From Pseudoxanthomonas suwonensis 11-1 (GTDB lineage: Bacteria; Pseudomonadota; Gammaproteobacteria; Xanthomonadales; Xanthomonadaceae): a DNA stretch of 64,000 nucleotides. The notes beneath the pieces are model-generated. The model made no database searches. It was not told the DNA's origin and saw only the letters and a program-made list of their open reading frames with translations. The stretch is taken from NCBI RefSeq assembly GCF_000185965.1, contig NC_014924.1:992001-1056000 (forward strand), read 5' to 3'. Made by a program: the position numbers and the translations under genes. This document shows, one piece after another, positions 1-13,431 of this stretch (position 1 is its first letter; each line of letters starts with the position of its first letter).

Positions 1-342
1 GTCTTCTGCAGCTTCACCGCCGGCCTGGCCGGCCTGCTGGTCAGCTCCAACGTGGCCAGCGCCGATGCCAACAACGCTGGCCAGCTGCTGGAGCTGGACG
101 CGATCCTGGCCGTGGCCCTGGGCGGCAGCGCCCTGGCCGGTGGGCGCTTCAGCCTGGCCGGCAGCCTGCTGGGCGCGCTGATCATCCAGACCCTCACCAC
201 CACCATCTACGCCATCGGCGTGCCGCCGCAGGTCAACCTGGTGGTCAAGGCGCTGCTGGTGACCGCGGTGCTGCTGTTGCAGTCGCCGCAGTTCCGGGCC
301 AAGGCCAGGGCGCTGTTCAGCCGCAGGGAGGCCCGCGCATGA
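1..342 (+). CDS. Sugar ABC transporter permease, YtfT-like (3' part only)
   Basis: The reading frame is open from the first base, so the 5' part lies outside the window; about 113 C-terminal residues are visible. They are hydrophobic, with the motif LGGSALAGGRFSLAGSLLGA that is typical of the last membrane segments of ribose/galactose-type permeases (BPD_transp_2 family), and end in a basic cytoplasmic tail. The stop codon overlaps the start of the next permease by four bases (ATGA), so the two are translationally coupled. In YtfQRTF-type systems two different permeases form the inner-membrane channel for a furanose sugar; the substrate here is inferred only from that resemblance. The ATPase and binding protein would lie upstream, outside the window. 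Confidence 0.85.
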   Translation, partial: VFCSFTAGLAGLLVSSNVASADANNAGQLLELDAILAVALGGSALAGGRFSLAGSLLGALIIQTLTTTIYAIGVPPQVNLVVKALLVTAVLLLQSPQFRAKARALFSRREARA

Positions 343-1361
343 GCGTCGCGATGCGTGCGCCGGGTGCCGGCAACCTGCTGCGCCGGCTGCGTGAGCCGGG
401 CCTGCTGTCGCTGGCGGTGACCCTGGCCCTGTTCGTGGCCATGTCCGCCGCCGGTGGCGTGCTGTACGAGGGTTTCCTGTCGCCGCAGGTGTTCCTGAAC
501 CTGCTGATCGACAACGCCTTCCTGCTGATCGTCGCGGTCGGCATGACCTTCGTGATCCTCACCGGCGGCATCGACCTGTCGGTGGGCGCGGTGGTCGCGT
601 TCACCACGGTGCTGCTGGCCAGCCTGGTCGAGAAGCATGGCTGGCATCCGCTGGCGGCGATCCCGGCGGTGCTGGCGCTGGGCACCGGTTTCGGTGCGCT
701 GATGGGCGTGCTGATCGAGCGCTACCGGCTGCAGCCGTTCGTGGTCACTTTGGCCGGCATGTTCCTGGCGCGCGGCGCGGCGACCCTGGTCAGCGTGGAC
801 TCGATCGGCATCACCCACGCCTTCCACGTGGCCGTGGCCAGCACCCGGGTGCCGCTGGGCGGCGGGGTCTCGCTTTCCGTGGCGGCACTGGTGGCCGTGG
901 CCATCGTCGTCGCCGGCGTGGTCCTGGCCGGCTCGACTCGCTTCGGGCGTACGGTCTATGCCATCGGCGGCAGCGAGCAGTCGGCGGCGCTGATGGGCCT
1001 GCCGGTGGATTCGACCCTGATCAAGGTTTATGCGCTGAGCGGCTTCTGCTCGGCACTGGCCGGCGTGGTCTATACCTTCTACATGCTCAGCGGTTACAGC
1101 CTGCACGGCATGGGCCTGGAGCTGGACGCGATCGCCGCGGTGGTGATCGGCGGCACCCTGCTGGCCGGTGGCAGCGGCTACGTGCTGGGCACCCTGTTCG
1201 GCGTGCTGGTGCTGGGCCTGATCCAGACCCTGATCGTGTTCGACGGCACCCTGAGCTCGTGGTGGACGCGCATCGCGATCGGCGTGCTGCTGCTGGCATT
1301 CTGCCTGCTGCAGCGCCTGCTGGCGCGGCGCAGCCCCACCAGCGGAGGCGGTCATGGTTGA
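339..1361 (+). CDS. yjfF: Sugar ABC transporter permease, YjfF-like
   Basis: A 340-residue inner-membrane permease of the BPD_transp_2 family, the usual length. The conserved segment ILTGGIDLSVGAVVAF lies near residue 80 and VVIGGTLLAGGSGYVLGT near 265, both hallmarks of sugar-ABC permeases such as YjfF and RbsC. It overlaps the preceding permease by four bases and the following GH97 gene by eight, so transport and glycosidase genes form one transcript. The pair of unequal permeases resembles the galactofuranose system of E. coli. Substrate is not proven by sequence; galactose- or arabinose-type sugars would fit the downstream glycosidases. Confidence 0.85.
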   Translation: MSVAMRAPGAGNLLRRLREPGLLSLAVTLALFVAMSAAGGVLYEGFLSPQVFLNLLIDNAFLLIVAVGMTFVILTGGIDLSVGAVVAFTTVLLASLVEKHGWHPLAAIPAVLALGTGFGALMGVLIERYRLQPFVVTLAGMFLARGAATLVSVDSIGITHAFHVAVASTRVPLGGGVSLSVAALVAVAIVVAGVVLAGSTRFGRTVYAIGGSEQSAALMGLPVDSTLIKVYALSGFCSALAGVVYTFYMLSGYSLHGMGLELDAIAAVVIGGTLLAGGSGYVLGTLFGVLVLGLIQTLIVFDGTLSSWWTRIAIGVLLLAFCLLQRLLARRSPTSGGGHG

Positions 1362-3321
1362 GGTTTCCATCCGCGCGCGCGGCATGCGTGCGCTGCTGGC
1401 GATGCTGTTGCTGGGCGCCTGGTTGCCGTTGCAGGCGGCGACGCCGCTGGGCGATGTCGCAAGTCCCGACGGCACGCTGCAGGTGGAGATGGCGCTGGAT
1501 GACGACGGGCGTCCCACCTGGCGCCTGCTGCGCCAGGGTCGCGAGGTGGTCGCACCGTCGCCGCTGGGCATGGTGGGCGAGGGCGTGGACCTGTCCCGCG
1601 GGCTGGCCTTTGCCGGCGTCGATCCGGTCCAGCCGGTGGCCGACGACTACGAGCTGCTGTCCGGCAAGCGTCGCCACAACCAGTACCGCGCCAACCGCCG
1701 CGTGTTCCACTGGAAGGACGCGCAGGGGCACACGCTGGCGGTCGCCTGGCAGGTATCCAACGACGGCGCCGCATTCCGCTACGAGCTGGCGCGGGCCGTG
1801 CCCGGGCTGGAGACCTGGAAGCGCGATGCCGCGAGCTTCCGCCTGCCGGCCGATGCCCACGCGTGGTTGCAGCCGCTGGCCGAACCCAAGACCGGCTTCG
1901 GCCGCACCAATCCCTCGTACGAGGAGTACTACCTGCAGGACGTGCGGGTGGGCACGCCCACGCCGATGGGCCATGGCTGGGCGTTCCCGGCGCTGTTCCG
2001 TGCGGGCGGCGATTGGATCCTGCTGAGCGAGGGCAGCCTGCGCCGCGGCGATGCCGGCAGCCGCCTGCTCGACGGTGCGACCCCGGGCGAGTACCTGATC
2101 GGCTTCCCCGACGAACGCGAGGCGCTGCCAGGCGGCGCTGCACTGCCGTGGATCGACAGTTTCCCGTGGCGTTCGCCATGGCGGATCGTGGCCGTGGGCG
2201 ACCTGGCCACGGTGGTCGATTCCACCCTCGGCACAGACCTCGCCGATCCGCCCGCGGTGGCCGCGACCTCCGTGCCGGGCAAGGCCTCGTGGAGCTGGCC
2301 GCTGCTGGGCGATGAATCCACCGTGTTCGAGGTGCAGAAGCAGTTCGTCGACTACGCCGCGCGCATGGGCTGGCGCTACACCTTGGTCGACGCGCTCTGG
2401 GATACCCAGATCGGCGAGCCGAAGATGCGCGAGCTGATCGACCATGCACATGGCAAGGATGTCTCGGTGCTGGTCTGGTACAACTCGGCCGGCGACTGGA
2501 ACGAGGCGCCGCAGACCCCGCGCAGCAAGCTGCTGGACCATGCCAGCCGCGTGCGCGAGTTCAAGAAACTCCAGGCGATGGGCGTGGCCGGGCTGAAGAT
2601 CGACTTCTTCGGGGGCGATGGCTCGTCGATGATCGCCTACTACCTGGACCTGCTGGCCGATGCCGCGCCGCATGGTTTCCAGATGAATTTCCACGGCTCG
2701 ACGCTGCCACGCGGCTGGCAGCGCACCTGGCCGCACCTGCAGACCATGGAGGCCGTGCGCGGACTGGAGTTCGCCACCTTCGAACAGGGCAATGCCGACC
2801 AGGTGCCGGTGCATGCGGCAACCTTGCCGTTCACGCGCAACGTGTTCGACCCGATGGACTTCACTCCGCTGGCGATGGTCAAGCTCAACGACCGCGTGCA
2901 GCGGCGCACCCGCCCGGCGTTCGAGCTGGCGCAGTCGGTGCTGTTCTTCTCCGGCATCCAGCACTACGCCGAGACCGCCGAGGGCATGGCCCAGGTGCCT
3001 GGCTACGTGCGCGATTTCCTCGCTGGCCTGCCCGAGGTGTGGGACGACAGCCGTTTCCTGGACGGCTATCCCGGCCAGTACGCGGTGTTTGCACGCCAGG
3101 GTGATGGCCGCTGGTTCGTGGGTGGTATCAACGCCGGCCCCGGCCCGCGCAAGCTCATCCTCGACGCCGACAGGCTGGGCGGCGGGGTGCAGCGCGGCCT
3201 GCTGGTCACCGATGGCGGCGATGCGCCGGGCTTCGCCCAGCGACGGGTGGAGTTCGCGCCCGGCAAGCCGCTGGAACTGGAGCTGCCGGCTGCCGGCGGG
3301 TTCGTGCTGCAGCTGGATTGA
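1354..3321 (+). CDS. Glycoside hydrolase family 97 protein, secreted
   Basis: A 655-residue protein with an N-terminal signal peptide (hydrophobic run at residues 13-28, Ala-rich cleavage site) and the GH97 layout: N-terminal beta-sandwich beginning with SPDGTLQVEMALDDDGRPTW, a central barrel, and a C-terminal beta domain. The barrel carries LKIDFFGGD, where retaining alpha-galactosidase-type GH97 enzymes have an Asp nucleophile, and TMEAVRGLE, a likely acid/base Glu. This favours an alpha-galactosidase-type over the inverting SusB type, but that is inference. The start at 1354 has GGAGG five bases upstream (1344-1348); an internal ATG at 1384 would give a shorter signal peptide. It probably acts in the periplasm, feeding sugar to the upstream transporter. 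Confidence 0.85.
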   Translation: MVEVSIRARGMRALLAMLLLGAWLPLQAATPLGDVASPDGTLQVEMALDDDGRPTWRLLRQGREVVAPSPLGMVGEGVDLSRGLAFAGVDPVQPVADDYELLSGKRRHNQYRANRRVFHWKDAQGHTLAVAWQVSNDGAAFRYELARAVPGLETWKRDAASFRLPADAHAWLQPLAEPKTGFGRTNPSYEEYYLQDVRVGTPTPMGHGWAFPALFRAGGDWILLSEGSLRRGDAGSRLLDGATPGEYLIGFPDEREALPGGAALPWIDSFPWRSPWRIVAVGDLATVVDSTLGTDLADPPAVAATSVPGKASWSWPLLGDESTVFEVQKQFVDYAARMGWRYTLVDALWDTQIGEPKMRELIDHAHGKDVSVLVWYNSAGDWNEAPQTPRSKLLDHASRVREFKKLQAMGVAGLKIDFFGGDGSSMIAYYLDLLADAAPHGFQMNFHGSTLPRGWQRTWPHLQTMEAVRGLEFATFEQGNADQVPVHAATLPFTRNVFDPMDFTPLAMVKLNDRVQRRTRPAFELAQSVLFFSGIQHYAETAEGMAQVPGYVRDFLAGLPEVWDDSRFLDGYPGQYAVFARQGDGRWFVGGINAGPGPRKLILDADRLGGGVQRGLLVTDGGDAPGFAQRRVEFAPGKPLELELPAAGGFVLQLD

Positions 3322-3361
3322 GCGTGGCGGCGCGGAAGTCGCGCCGCGCCGGAGGTAAACC

Positions 3362-5464
3362 ATGGTGTTCGCGCGAGTTCTCCTGCTGCTGTCCCTGCTG
3401 GCAGCTGGCGCCCAGGCCATCGCCGCACCGGCGACATGGACCGCCGACAACGGCAACGGCACCTACACCAACCCGGTCTTCCATGACGAGTTCTCCGACC
3501 CGGACCTGATCCGCGTCGGCGACTGGTTCTACATGACCGGCACCACCATGCACGCGGTGCCGGGCCTGCCGGTGCTGCGCTCGCGCGACCTGGTGAACTG
3601 GGAGTTCGTGTCCTACGCCATGCCTTCGTTCCCTGAAGGGCCCGAGTACCGGCTCCAGGACGGCGAGGACATGTACGGCCAGGGCATCTGGGCGCCGGTG
3701 CTGCGCCACCACGACGGCCGCTTCCATATCTTCGCCAACATCAACGAGCGCGGCCTGCACGTGTTCACCGCGGAGGATCCAGCCGGACCGTGGAAGCACA
3801 CGGTCATGGACCGCAACCTGCACGACCTGTCGGTGCTGTTCGATGACGACGGCCGGGTCTGGGCGGTGTTCAACTACAACGAGGTGCGGCTGGTCGAACT
3901 CAAGCCGGACCTGTCCGGCGTGGTCGAAGGCAGCGAGCGGGTGCTGATCCCGGCCGGCAATGGCATGGGCGAGGGCCACCACTTCTACAAGGTCGACGGG
4001 CGCTACTACATCATCAGCGCCAACTATGCCCCGGTCGGGCGCATGCAGGCCGCGCGCGCCGACAGCCTCGACGGTCCGTGGGAGACGGTGGCCATCAGTG
4101 CCAGCGAGAGCATGGGCTTCCAGCGCGGCTGGTGGGAGGACAGCGTGGGCCAGCGTTCGCCGATCCCGGCCGACGGCGCCGCGTTCTCCTCGCACAAGCC
4201 CGGCGACAACGCGCTGGGCGCGGTGCCGCTGCACCAGGGCGGCATCGTCCAGGCGCCGGACGGCAGCTGGTGGGGTTTCTCGATGATGGACCTCAAGTCG
4301 ATCGGCCGGACCACCTTCCTGTCGCCGGTGACCTGGCACGAGGGCTGGCCGTACTTCGGCCTGCCGGGCAACCTTGGGCGTTCACCGCGTACCTGGATCA
4401 AGCCGCGTGTCGACCTGGACGTGCAGCCGCATGCGCCGTATGCGCGCAGCGACAGCTTCGATGGGGCGCAACTGCAGCCGGTATGGCAGTGGAACCACCA
4501 GCCGCTGGACGGCAAGTGGTCGCTGCGCGAACGCCGCGGCCACCTGCGCCTCCATGCGCTGCCGGCCGAGGGCTTCCTGCATGCGCGCAATACCCTCACC
4601 CAGCGGGTGATGGGCCCGGAGGCCACCGCCACCGTGGTGCTGGATGCGGCAGGACTGCAGCGGGGCGATGTGGCCGGACTTGGCCTGCTGAACATGCCGG
4701 CGGCCTGGCTGGCGGTGGTGCAGGAGGACGGGCGGCGCATGCTGCGCTGGTATTCGCAGGCCGGGGATCGCCGGGTCGAGGTGCCCCTTCCGAAGGCGCG
4801 CGTGCACCTGCGCGTGCGCGGCGACCATGACCAGGACCTGGCGTGGTTTTCCTGGAGCGTGGACGGGCGCCGGTTCCAAGATATCGGCGGCCCGGTGCGG
4901 TTGCCGTACCAGCTCAAGACCTTCCAGGGTTCGCGCTATGCGCTGTTCGCCTACAACAGCGCCGGCCACGAGGGCGGGCATGCGGACTTCGACCGCTTCG
5001 ACCTGCGCGAACCGCTGGCCGACCGCTCGCGCAATATCCCGCTGGGCAAGGTGGTGAGGCTGGAGAACCTGGGCGATGGCAGCGTCGCCAGCGTGCATCC
5101 GCTGGGCGTGGTGCAGCCGCTGGCGGCCGACGACGACAGGGCGAAGTCACCGGACGCACGCTTCCGCGTGCACGACCGCGGCAATGGCCAGGTGGCGTTG
5201 GAAGCCATGGATGGCAGCGGCTTCCTGACCGTGGCCGGCATCGGCCTGTCCGCCGACGTGCGCCTGCTGCCCGAGCATTCGCTGGACAGCCGCTTCATGT
5301 GGCAGGACCTGCTGCGCGGCCAGTTCATGCTGCTGTCGATGAAGACCCACCGCTACCTGGGCATCCTGCCGGGCAGCGGCGAGCCCTATGCCGCCGACCG
5401 GCCGGGTACGCGCCCCGACCGTCGCGACGGTACCGTGCTGGTGTGGCGGCTGGCGGAGGACTAG
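3362..5464 (+). CDS. Glycoside hydrolase family 43 protein, secreted
   Basis: A 700-residue protein with a signal peptide (residues 1-22). The first ~340 residues form a GH43 five-bladed propeller: SDPD at 45-48 (catalytic base), GIWAPVL at 108-114, HDLSV at 154-158 (pKa modulator Asp) and GMGEGHH at 201-207 (acid Glu). These are the three catalytic positions of beta-xylosidases and alpha-L-arabinofuranosidases. A beta-sandwich follows (about 365-560) and then ~130 residues resembling a beta-trefoil sugar-binding domain. GGAGG at 3351-3355 supports the start. It is 40 bases behind the GH97 gene in the same direction. Exact substrate cannot be read; an arabino- or xylo-oligosaccharide is likely. 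Confidence 0.85.
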   Translation: MVFARVLLLLSLLAAGAQAIAAPATWTADNGNGTYTNPVFHDEFSDPDLIRVGDWFYMTGTTMHAVPGLPVLRSRDLVNWEFVSYAMPSFPEGPEYRLQDGEDMYGQGIWAPVLRHHDGRFHIFANINERGLHVFTAEDPAGPWKHTVMDRNLHDLSVLFDDDGRVWAVFNYNEVRLVELKPDLSGVVEGSERVLIPAGNGMGEGHHFYKVDGRYYIISANYAPVGRMQAARADSLDGPWETVAISASESMGFQRGWWEDSVGQRSPIPADGAAFSSHKPGDNALGAVPLHQGGIVQAPDGSWWGFSMMDLKSIGRTTFLSPVTWHEGWPYFGLPGNLGRSPRTWIKPRVDLDVQPHAPYARSDSFDGAQLQPVWQWNHQPLDGKWSLRERRGHLRLHALPAEGFLHARNTLTQRVMGPEATATVVLDAAGLQRGDVAGLGLLNMPAAWLAVVQEDGRRMLRWYSQAGDRRVEVPLPKARVHLRVRGDHDQDLAWFSWSVDGRRFQDIGGPVRLPYQLKTFQGSRYALFAYNSAGHEGGHADFDRFDLREPLADRSRNIPLGKVVRLENLGDGSVASVHPLGVVQPLAADDDRAKSPDARFRVHDRGNGQVALEAMDGSGFLTVAGIGLSADVRLLPEHSLDSRFMWQDLLRGQFMLLSMKTHRYLGILPGSGEPYAADRPGTRPDRRDGTVLVWRLAED

Positions 5465-5500
5465 CTTCGGCCAGCGGCCCCGCCCACGCTACGTTTCCGC

Positions 5501-5536
5501 GAATCCTCAATCCCGAATCCCGAATCCCGAATCCCG
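5501..5536. repeat. Short tandem GAATCCC repeats between convergent genes
   Basis: The unit CGAATCC is repeated three to four times in tandem with a degenerate copy at the left edge. It fills the gap between the GH43 gene and the convergent parE gene. The same word, in direct and inverted form, occurs between phoU and pstB (58091-58173). There is no long stem here, so a rho-independent terminator is not evident. Confidence 0.7.
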
Positions 5537-5541
5537 GCCCT

Positions 5542-7431
5542 TCACACTTCCAGCGAAGCCAGGTCGCCCTTGGTTTCCAGCCACGCCTTGCGGTCGGAGG
5601 CGCGCTTCTTCGCCAGCAGCATGTCCATCAGCGAGTGGGTCTGGTCGCCGTCGTCGACGGTCAGCTGCACCAGGCGGCGGGTGTCCGGATGGATGGTGGA
5701 CTCGCGCAGCTGCTGCGGGTTCATCTCGCCCAGGCCCTTGAAGCGGGTGACGCTGACCTGGCCCTTGATCTTTTCGCGGGCGATCTTCTCCAGCAGCAGG
5801 CGCTTCTCTTCCTCGTCCAGGGCGTAGAACACCTGCTTGCCCACGTCCACGCGGAACAGCGGCGGCATCGCCACGAACACGTGGCCGGCGGCGACCAGGG
5901 CGGGGAAGTGGCGCAGGAACAGCGCCGACAGCAGGGTGGCGATATGCAGGCCGTCGGAGTCGGCATCGGCCAGGATCACGACCTTGCCGTAGCGCAGGCC
6001 GGTGAGGTCGTCCTTGCCCGGATCGCAGCCGATGGCCACCGCGAGGTCATGCACTTCCTGCGAGGCCAGCACGCTGCCGGAGGCCACTTCCCAGGTGTTG
6101 AGGATCTTGCCGCGCAGCGGAAGGATGGCCTGGAAGTCCTTGTCGCGGGCCTGCTTGGCGCTGCCGCCGGCCGAGTCGCCCTCGACCAGGAACAGCTCGG
6201 TACGCGACAGGTCCTGGCTGATGCAGTCGGCCAGCTTGCCGGGCAGGGCAGGGCCCTGGGTGACCTTCTTGCGGGTCACCTGCTTCTCGGTCTTCAGCCG
6301 CGCGCTGGCGCGGTCGATCGCGATCTGGGCGATCTTCTCGCCCATCTCCACGTTCTGGTTGAGCCACAGGCTGAAGGCGTCGTGCGCCGCGCCTTCGATG
6401 AAGCCGGCGGCCTGGCGCGAGCTCAGCCGCTCCTTGGTCTGGCCGCTGAACTGCGGGTCGGTCATCTTCAGCGACAGCACGAAGGCGACGCGGTCCCACA
6501 CGTCCTCCGGCGCCAGCTTGACGCCACGCGGCAGCAGGTTGCGGAAGTCGCAGAACTCTCGCAGCGCGTCGGTCAGGCCGGTACGCAGGCCGTTGACGTG
6601 GGTGCCGTGCTGGGCGGTGGGGATCAGGTTGACGTAGCTCTCCTGGACCAGCTCGCCCTCGGGGATCCAGGCCACCGCCCAGTCCACCACCTCGGTTTCC
6701 TTCTTCAGGGCGCCGCTGAACAGGTCCGCCGGCAGCAGTTCGCGGCCGGCCAGCTCGTTCCTGAGGTAGTCGCGCAGGCCGTCCTCGTAATGCCAGCTGT
6801 CGCGCTCGCCGGAAGCCTCGTCGAACAGGTTCACGGTCAGGCCCGGGCACAGGACGGCCTTGGCGCGCAGCAGGTGGCGCAGGGCGCGGACGTTGATCTT
6901 CGGGCTGTCGAAGTACTTCGGATCCGGCCAGAAGCGCACCCGGGTGCCGGTGTTCTTCTTGCCCACCGTGCCGACCACTTCCAGCGGGGTGGCGCGGTTG
7001 CCGTCGCGGAAGGCGATGCGGTGCTCGGCGCCGTCGCGCTTGATGTGCACCTCGACCAGGGTGGACAGCGCGTTGACCACGCTCACGCCCACGCCGTGCA
7101 GGCCGCCGGAGAAGGTGTAGTTCTTGTTGCTGAACTTGCCGCCCGCATGCAGGCGGGTAAGGATCAGTTCCACGCCCGGGATCTTCTCCTCGGGGTGGAT
7201 GTCCACCGGCATGCCGCGGCCGTCGTCGGACACCTCGCAGCTGCCGTCGCGGTAAAGGGTAACCTCGACCGTGCGGGCATGGCCGGCCAGCGCCTCGTCC
7301 ACCGCGTTGTCGATCACCTCCTGCGCCAGGTGGTTGGGGCGCGAGGTGTCGGTGTACATGCCGGGCCGGCGCTTGACGGGGTCCAGGCCGGACAGGACTT
7401 CGATGTCGGCGGCGTTGTAGCGGCTGCTCAT
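5542..7431 (-). CDS. parE: DNA topoisomerase IV subunit B
   Basis: A 629-residue ATPase subunit of topoisomerase IV, matching the usual length. It begins [13 protein letters not shown]; the frame stays open a further 106 codons upstream, but homology to the family starts here. Visible motifs: the GHKL ATPase signature [13 protein letters not shown] near residue 40, the TOPRIM motif [17 protein letters not shown] in the middle, DADSDGLHI, and GLGEM near the C-terminus. With ParC it decatenates daughter chromosomes. The parC gene is in the same window but about 35 kb away, so the two are not an operon. The quinolone-determining region (around [16 protein letters not shown]) looks wild type. Confidence 0.97.
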   Translation of the reverse strand: MSSRYNAADIEVLSGLDPVKRRPGMYTDTSRPNHLAQEVIDNAVDEALAGHARTVEVTLYRDGSCEVSDDGRGMPVDIHPEEKIPGVELILTRLHAGGKFSNKNYTFSGGLHGVGVSVVNALSTLVEVHIKRDGAEHRIAFRDGNRATPLEVVGTVGKKNTGTRVRFWPDPKYFDSPKINVRALRHLLRAKAVLCPGLTVNLFDEASGERDSWHYEDGLRDYLRNELAGRELLPADLFSGALKKETEVVDWAVAWIPEGELVQESYVNLIPTAQHGTHVNGLRTGLTDALREFCDFRNLLPRGVKLAPEDVWDRVAFVLSLKMTDPQFSGQTKERLSSRQAAGFIEGAAHDAFSLWLNQNVEMGEKIAQIAIDRASARLKTEKQVTRKKVTQGPALPGKLADCISQDLSRTELFLVEGDSAGGSAKQARDKDFQAILPLRGKILNTWEVASGSVLASQEVHDLAVAIGCDPGKDDLTGLRYGKVVILADADSDGLHIATLLSALFLRHFPALVAAGHVFVAMPPLFRVDVGKQVFYALDEEEKRLLLEKIAREKIKGQVSVTRFKGLGEMNPQQLRESTIHPDTRRLVQLTVDDGDQTHSLMDMLLAKKRASDRKAWLETKGDLASLEV

Positions 7432-7626
7432 GGAACCTTCGGGTGACGCGGAAAGACGCGCAAGTGTGCGGCCTGTCTCCCGTTTTTGCACCCCCGCAGG
7501 AAGGTGCCCGGACCCCTGTTCATGGCGGCGTCGGGCGCGCGGACGTATAAGGTACGCGCGGCGGAAGCCGTGGCCGGCGCCTCCCCCGGGGCGGCGGCCG
7601 AAGACCCCCGAAGTGGAGGAATGCAT

Positions 7627-11280
<3,654 letters not shown>

Positions 11281-11290
11281 GGAATCGCCC

Positions 11291-11614
11291 GTGTTGCGAT
11301 GGGTGCTCCTGGGGCTGGTCGTCCTGCTGGGATGGCTGCAGTACCGGCTCTGGTTCGGCATCGGCAACGCGGGCGAAGTCACCGCGCTCGCGGCGCAGGT
11401 CGAGGACCAGCGCCGCGAGAACTCCGGCCTGGAGGAGCGCAACGCCGCGCTGGCGGCCGAGGTGCGCGACCTCAAGGAGGGCGTGGCCGCGGTCGAGGAA
11501 CGCGCCCGCAGCGAGCTGGGCATGATCAAGCCGGGCGAGGTGTTCTACCGCGTGGTCGAGGATTCGCAGCCGCGTCCGCTGCCGCCGCCGGTGCCGGCCC
11601 CGGAGGAACGCTGA
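11291..11614 (+). CDS. ftsB: Cell division protein FtsB
   Basis: A 107-residue bitopic membrane protein with a GTG start. Residues 3-20 form the single membrane helix, followed by a coiled coil ([20 protein letters not shown] and on), and the conserved [19 protein letters not shown] that marks the FtsB/DivIC family. It bridges FtsL and FtsQ in the divisome. GAGG at 11279-11282, overlapping the eno stop, is the likely ribosome binding site. The stop overlaps the ispD start (ATGA), so the two are coupled. A Pro-rich tail ends the protein. Confidence 0.95.
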   Translation: MLRWVLLGLVVLLGWLQYRLWFGIGNAGEVTALAAQVEDQRRENSGLEERNAALAAEVRDLKEGVAAVEERARSELGMIKPGEVFYRVVEDSQPRPLPPPVPAPEER

Positions 11615-12303
11615 TGGGCAGCATCTGGGCCGTGGTTCCTGCGGCGGGGCGGGGCACCCGCTTCGGCGGCGAGATCCCCAAGCAGTACCTGGAAGTGGCC
11701 GGCCGGCCCCTGCTGGTCCACACCCTGGACGCGCTGCTGGCGCACCCGGCGGTGGCCGGCGTGGTGCTGGCGCTGTCCGGCGACGATCCGCGCTGGCCCG
11801 GCTGGCACGAATACCGTGGCAAGCCGCTGCTGGCCTGCACCGGCGGCGACAGCCGCGCCGCCTCGGTGCTGGCCGCGCTGCAGGCGCTGCCCGAATCCGT
11901 GCGTCCCGACGATTTCGTCCTGGTCCATGACGCCGCCCGGCCCAACCTGGCGCTGGACGACCTGGACCGGCTGCTGGAGCGAGGCCGCCTCGATCCGGTC
12001 GGCGCGATCCTGGCTGCACCGGTGCGCGACACCCTCAAGCGCGCCGGCGATGACGGCGGAATCGATGGCACCGAGCCGCGCGAGCGCCTGTGGCGCGCGC
12101 TGACCCCGCAGCTGTTCCGCCGCCTGCAGCTGACCCGCGCGCTGGAGGCCGCCGCGGCCGAGGGCGTGGAAGTCACCGACGAGGCCATGGCCTTCGAGCG
12201 CCAGGGCCTGCGCCCGCTGCTGGTGGAAGGCCGCGAGGACAACTTCAAGGTCACCACCCCGGCCGACCTGGCGCGGTTCGAATTCGAGCTTTCGCGGCGC
12301 TGA
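11614..12303 (+). CDS. ispD: 2-C-methyl-D-erythritol 4-phosphate cytidylyltransferase
   Basis: A 229-residue enzyme of the MEP isoprenoid pathway, coupling CTP to methylerythritol phosphate. The nucleotide-binding start [20 protein letters not shown] and the motifs VLVHDAARP and [11 protein letters not shown] are typical, and the length is standard. It is coupled to ftsB by a four-base overlap. Unlike most relatives it is not directly followed by ispF: a damaged gene (12331-12835) intervenes. Dxr from the same pathway is also in this window, on the other strand. Confidence 0.97.
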   Translation: MGSIWAVVPAAGRGTRFGGEIPKQYLEVAGRPLLVHTLDALLAHPAVAGVVLALSGDDPRWPGWHEYRGKPLLACTGGDSRAASVLAALQALPESVRPDDFVLVHDAARPNLALDDLDRLLERGRLDPVGAILAAPVRDTLKRAGDDGGIDGTEPRERLWRALTPQLFRRLQLTRALEAAAAEGVEVTDEAMAFERQGLRPLLVEGREDNFKVTTPADLARFEFELSRR

Positions 12304-12330
12304 ACCCCGCCGCGCGACAGGGAGGTCGTG

Positions 12331-12835
12331 GTGCGGAAAGCGTGGCTCCATCTTCGTGATGTGCTGCTGGCCCCGCCTGACCATCGCCTGTTCCAGCGAT
12401 CACTGTTTGCCGGTGCGATCTCGGTGTGCGGGGCGCTGGCGAGCCTGTTCCTGGCCCTTCGGGGTGCTGGCGCTTGCGGGTGTGGCGCCGGATGAGCTGG
12501 AAAGCGTGGACCCGGGGTCCGGCTGGCGGCTTTTCTTCGGGGCGGTGGTGATCGCGCCGGTGGTGGAATCCCTGCTGTTGGGCGGCACGCTCTGGCTCAT
12601 GCCGGAGCGCTGGAGCATTCCGGCCAGGGCCCTCGTGGCAGGTATCGGCTGGGGTCTGCTGCACGGCCTGTTCGCCCCGTTCTGGTTCTTCGGTACCTGG
12701 TTCCCATTCTTCGTCTTTGCCTGCGGCTGGATGACGTGGCGGCAGCGCTCGTTCCGGCATGCCCTGGCAGCCGCCGCGCTGCCGCATGCGGTGCAGAACC
12801 TGCTGGCGTGCTGCATCGTGGCGGTATCCGGCTGA
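12331..12835 (+). pseudogene. Frameshifted CPBP-like membrane protein (Abi family)
   Basis: Two open frames each give half of one plausible protein. From GTG 12331 (GGAGG at 12321-12325) the frame reads MRKAWLHLRDVLLAPPDHRL and on through a membrane-like GAISVCGALASLFLA, then stops at 12495. The frame ending at 12835 continues the sense from about 12452 with [18 protein letters not shown] and carries [16 protein letters not shown] and HAVQN, which match the conserved Glu, His and HxxxN positions of CPBP-type intramembrane proteases. A one-base excess near 12440-12452 (around a CCC run) would rejoin them into about 167 residues. The first motif has ES instead of the usual EE. It may be a real inactivating mutation or a sequencing error. 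Confidence 0.7.
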
Positions 12836-12936
12836 GGTCTTCTTGCCCTGGTCCGCAAGGGGCAGGGCAGCGCAGGGCGAGGCACAATAGCGGCCGACGT
12901 GCCGGGCCGTTCCGGCGACAACCGGAAAACCGCGAC

Positions 12937-13431
12937 ATGGCAATCGATACCGCTCCCTTCCGCATCGGCCAGGGCTACGACGTCCACGTGTTCGGCGAGG
13001 GCGACCACATCATGCTCGGCGGTGTGCGCGTGCCGCACGACCACGGCGTGGTCGCGCACAGCGACGGCGATGTTGCGCTGCATGCGCTGTGCGACGCGCT
13101 GCTGGGCGCGCTGGCGCTGGGCGACATCGGCGTGCATTTCCCGCCCAGCGACGAACGCTGGCGCGGGGCCGACAGCCTGGGGCTGCTGCGCCACTGCGTG
13201 GCCCTGGTGGGCGAGCGTGGCTGGAAGCTGGGCAATGCCGACATCACCATCGTCTGCGAGCGGCCCAAGGTCGGCCCGCACGCGGCACTGATGCGCCAGC
13301 GCATCGCCGAGACCTGCGGCGTCGACGTCGACGCGGTCAGCGTCAAGGCCACCACCAGCGAGAAGCTGGGCTTCACCGGCCGCGGCGAGGGCATCGCCGC
13401 CCAGGCCGTGGCCCTGCTGGTGCGCGCGTGA
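12937..13431 (+). CDS. ispF: 2-C-methyl-D-erythritol 2,4-cyclodiphosphate synthase
   Basis: A 164-residue trimeric zinc enzyme of the MEP pathway. Zinc ligands are visible as Asp15 and His17 in GQGYDVH and His49 in SDGDVALHA; the CDP-binding [20 protein letters not shown] closes the protein. Length and start are standard. The last codons overlap the GTG start of truD by four bases, so they are coupled. About 100 bases separate it from the damaged gene upstream, enough for a promoter, though none is convincing. Confidence 0.97.
   Translation: MAIDTAPFRIGQGYDVHVFGEGDHIMLGGVRVPHDHGVVAHSDGDVALHALCDALLGALALGDIGVHFPPSDERWRGADSLGLLRHCVALVGERGWKLGNADITIVCERPKVGPHAALMRQRIAETCGVDVDAVSVKATTSEKLGFTGRGEGIAAQAVALLVRA

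Noticed and set aside
4843-7446. 867-residue open frame on + spanning the GH43 end and parE
   Set aside because: It crosses a real stop, an intergenic repeat and the antisense of parE; no domain signature.
7621-7626. ATG at 7621 as start of the small secreted protein
   Set aside because: It sits directly on the Shine-Dalgarno sequence; ATG 7627 has correct spacing.
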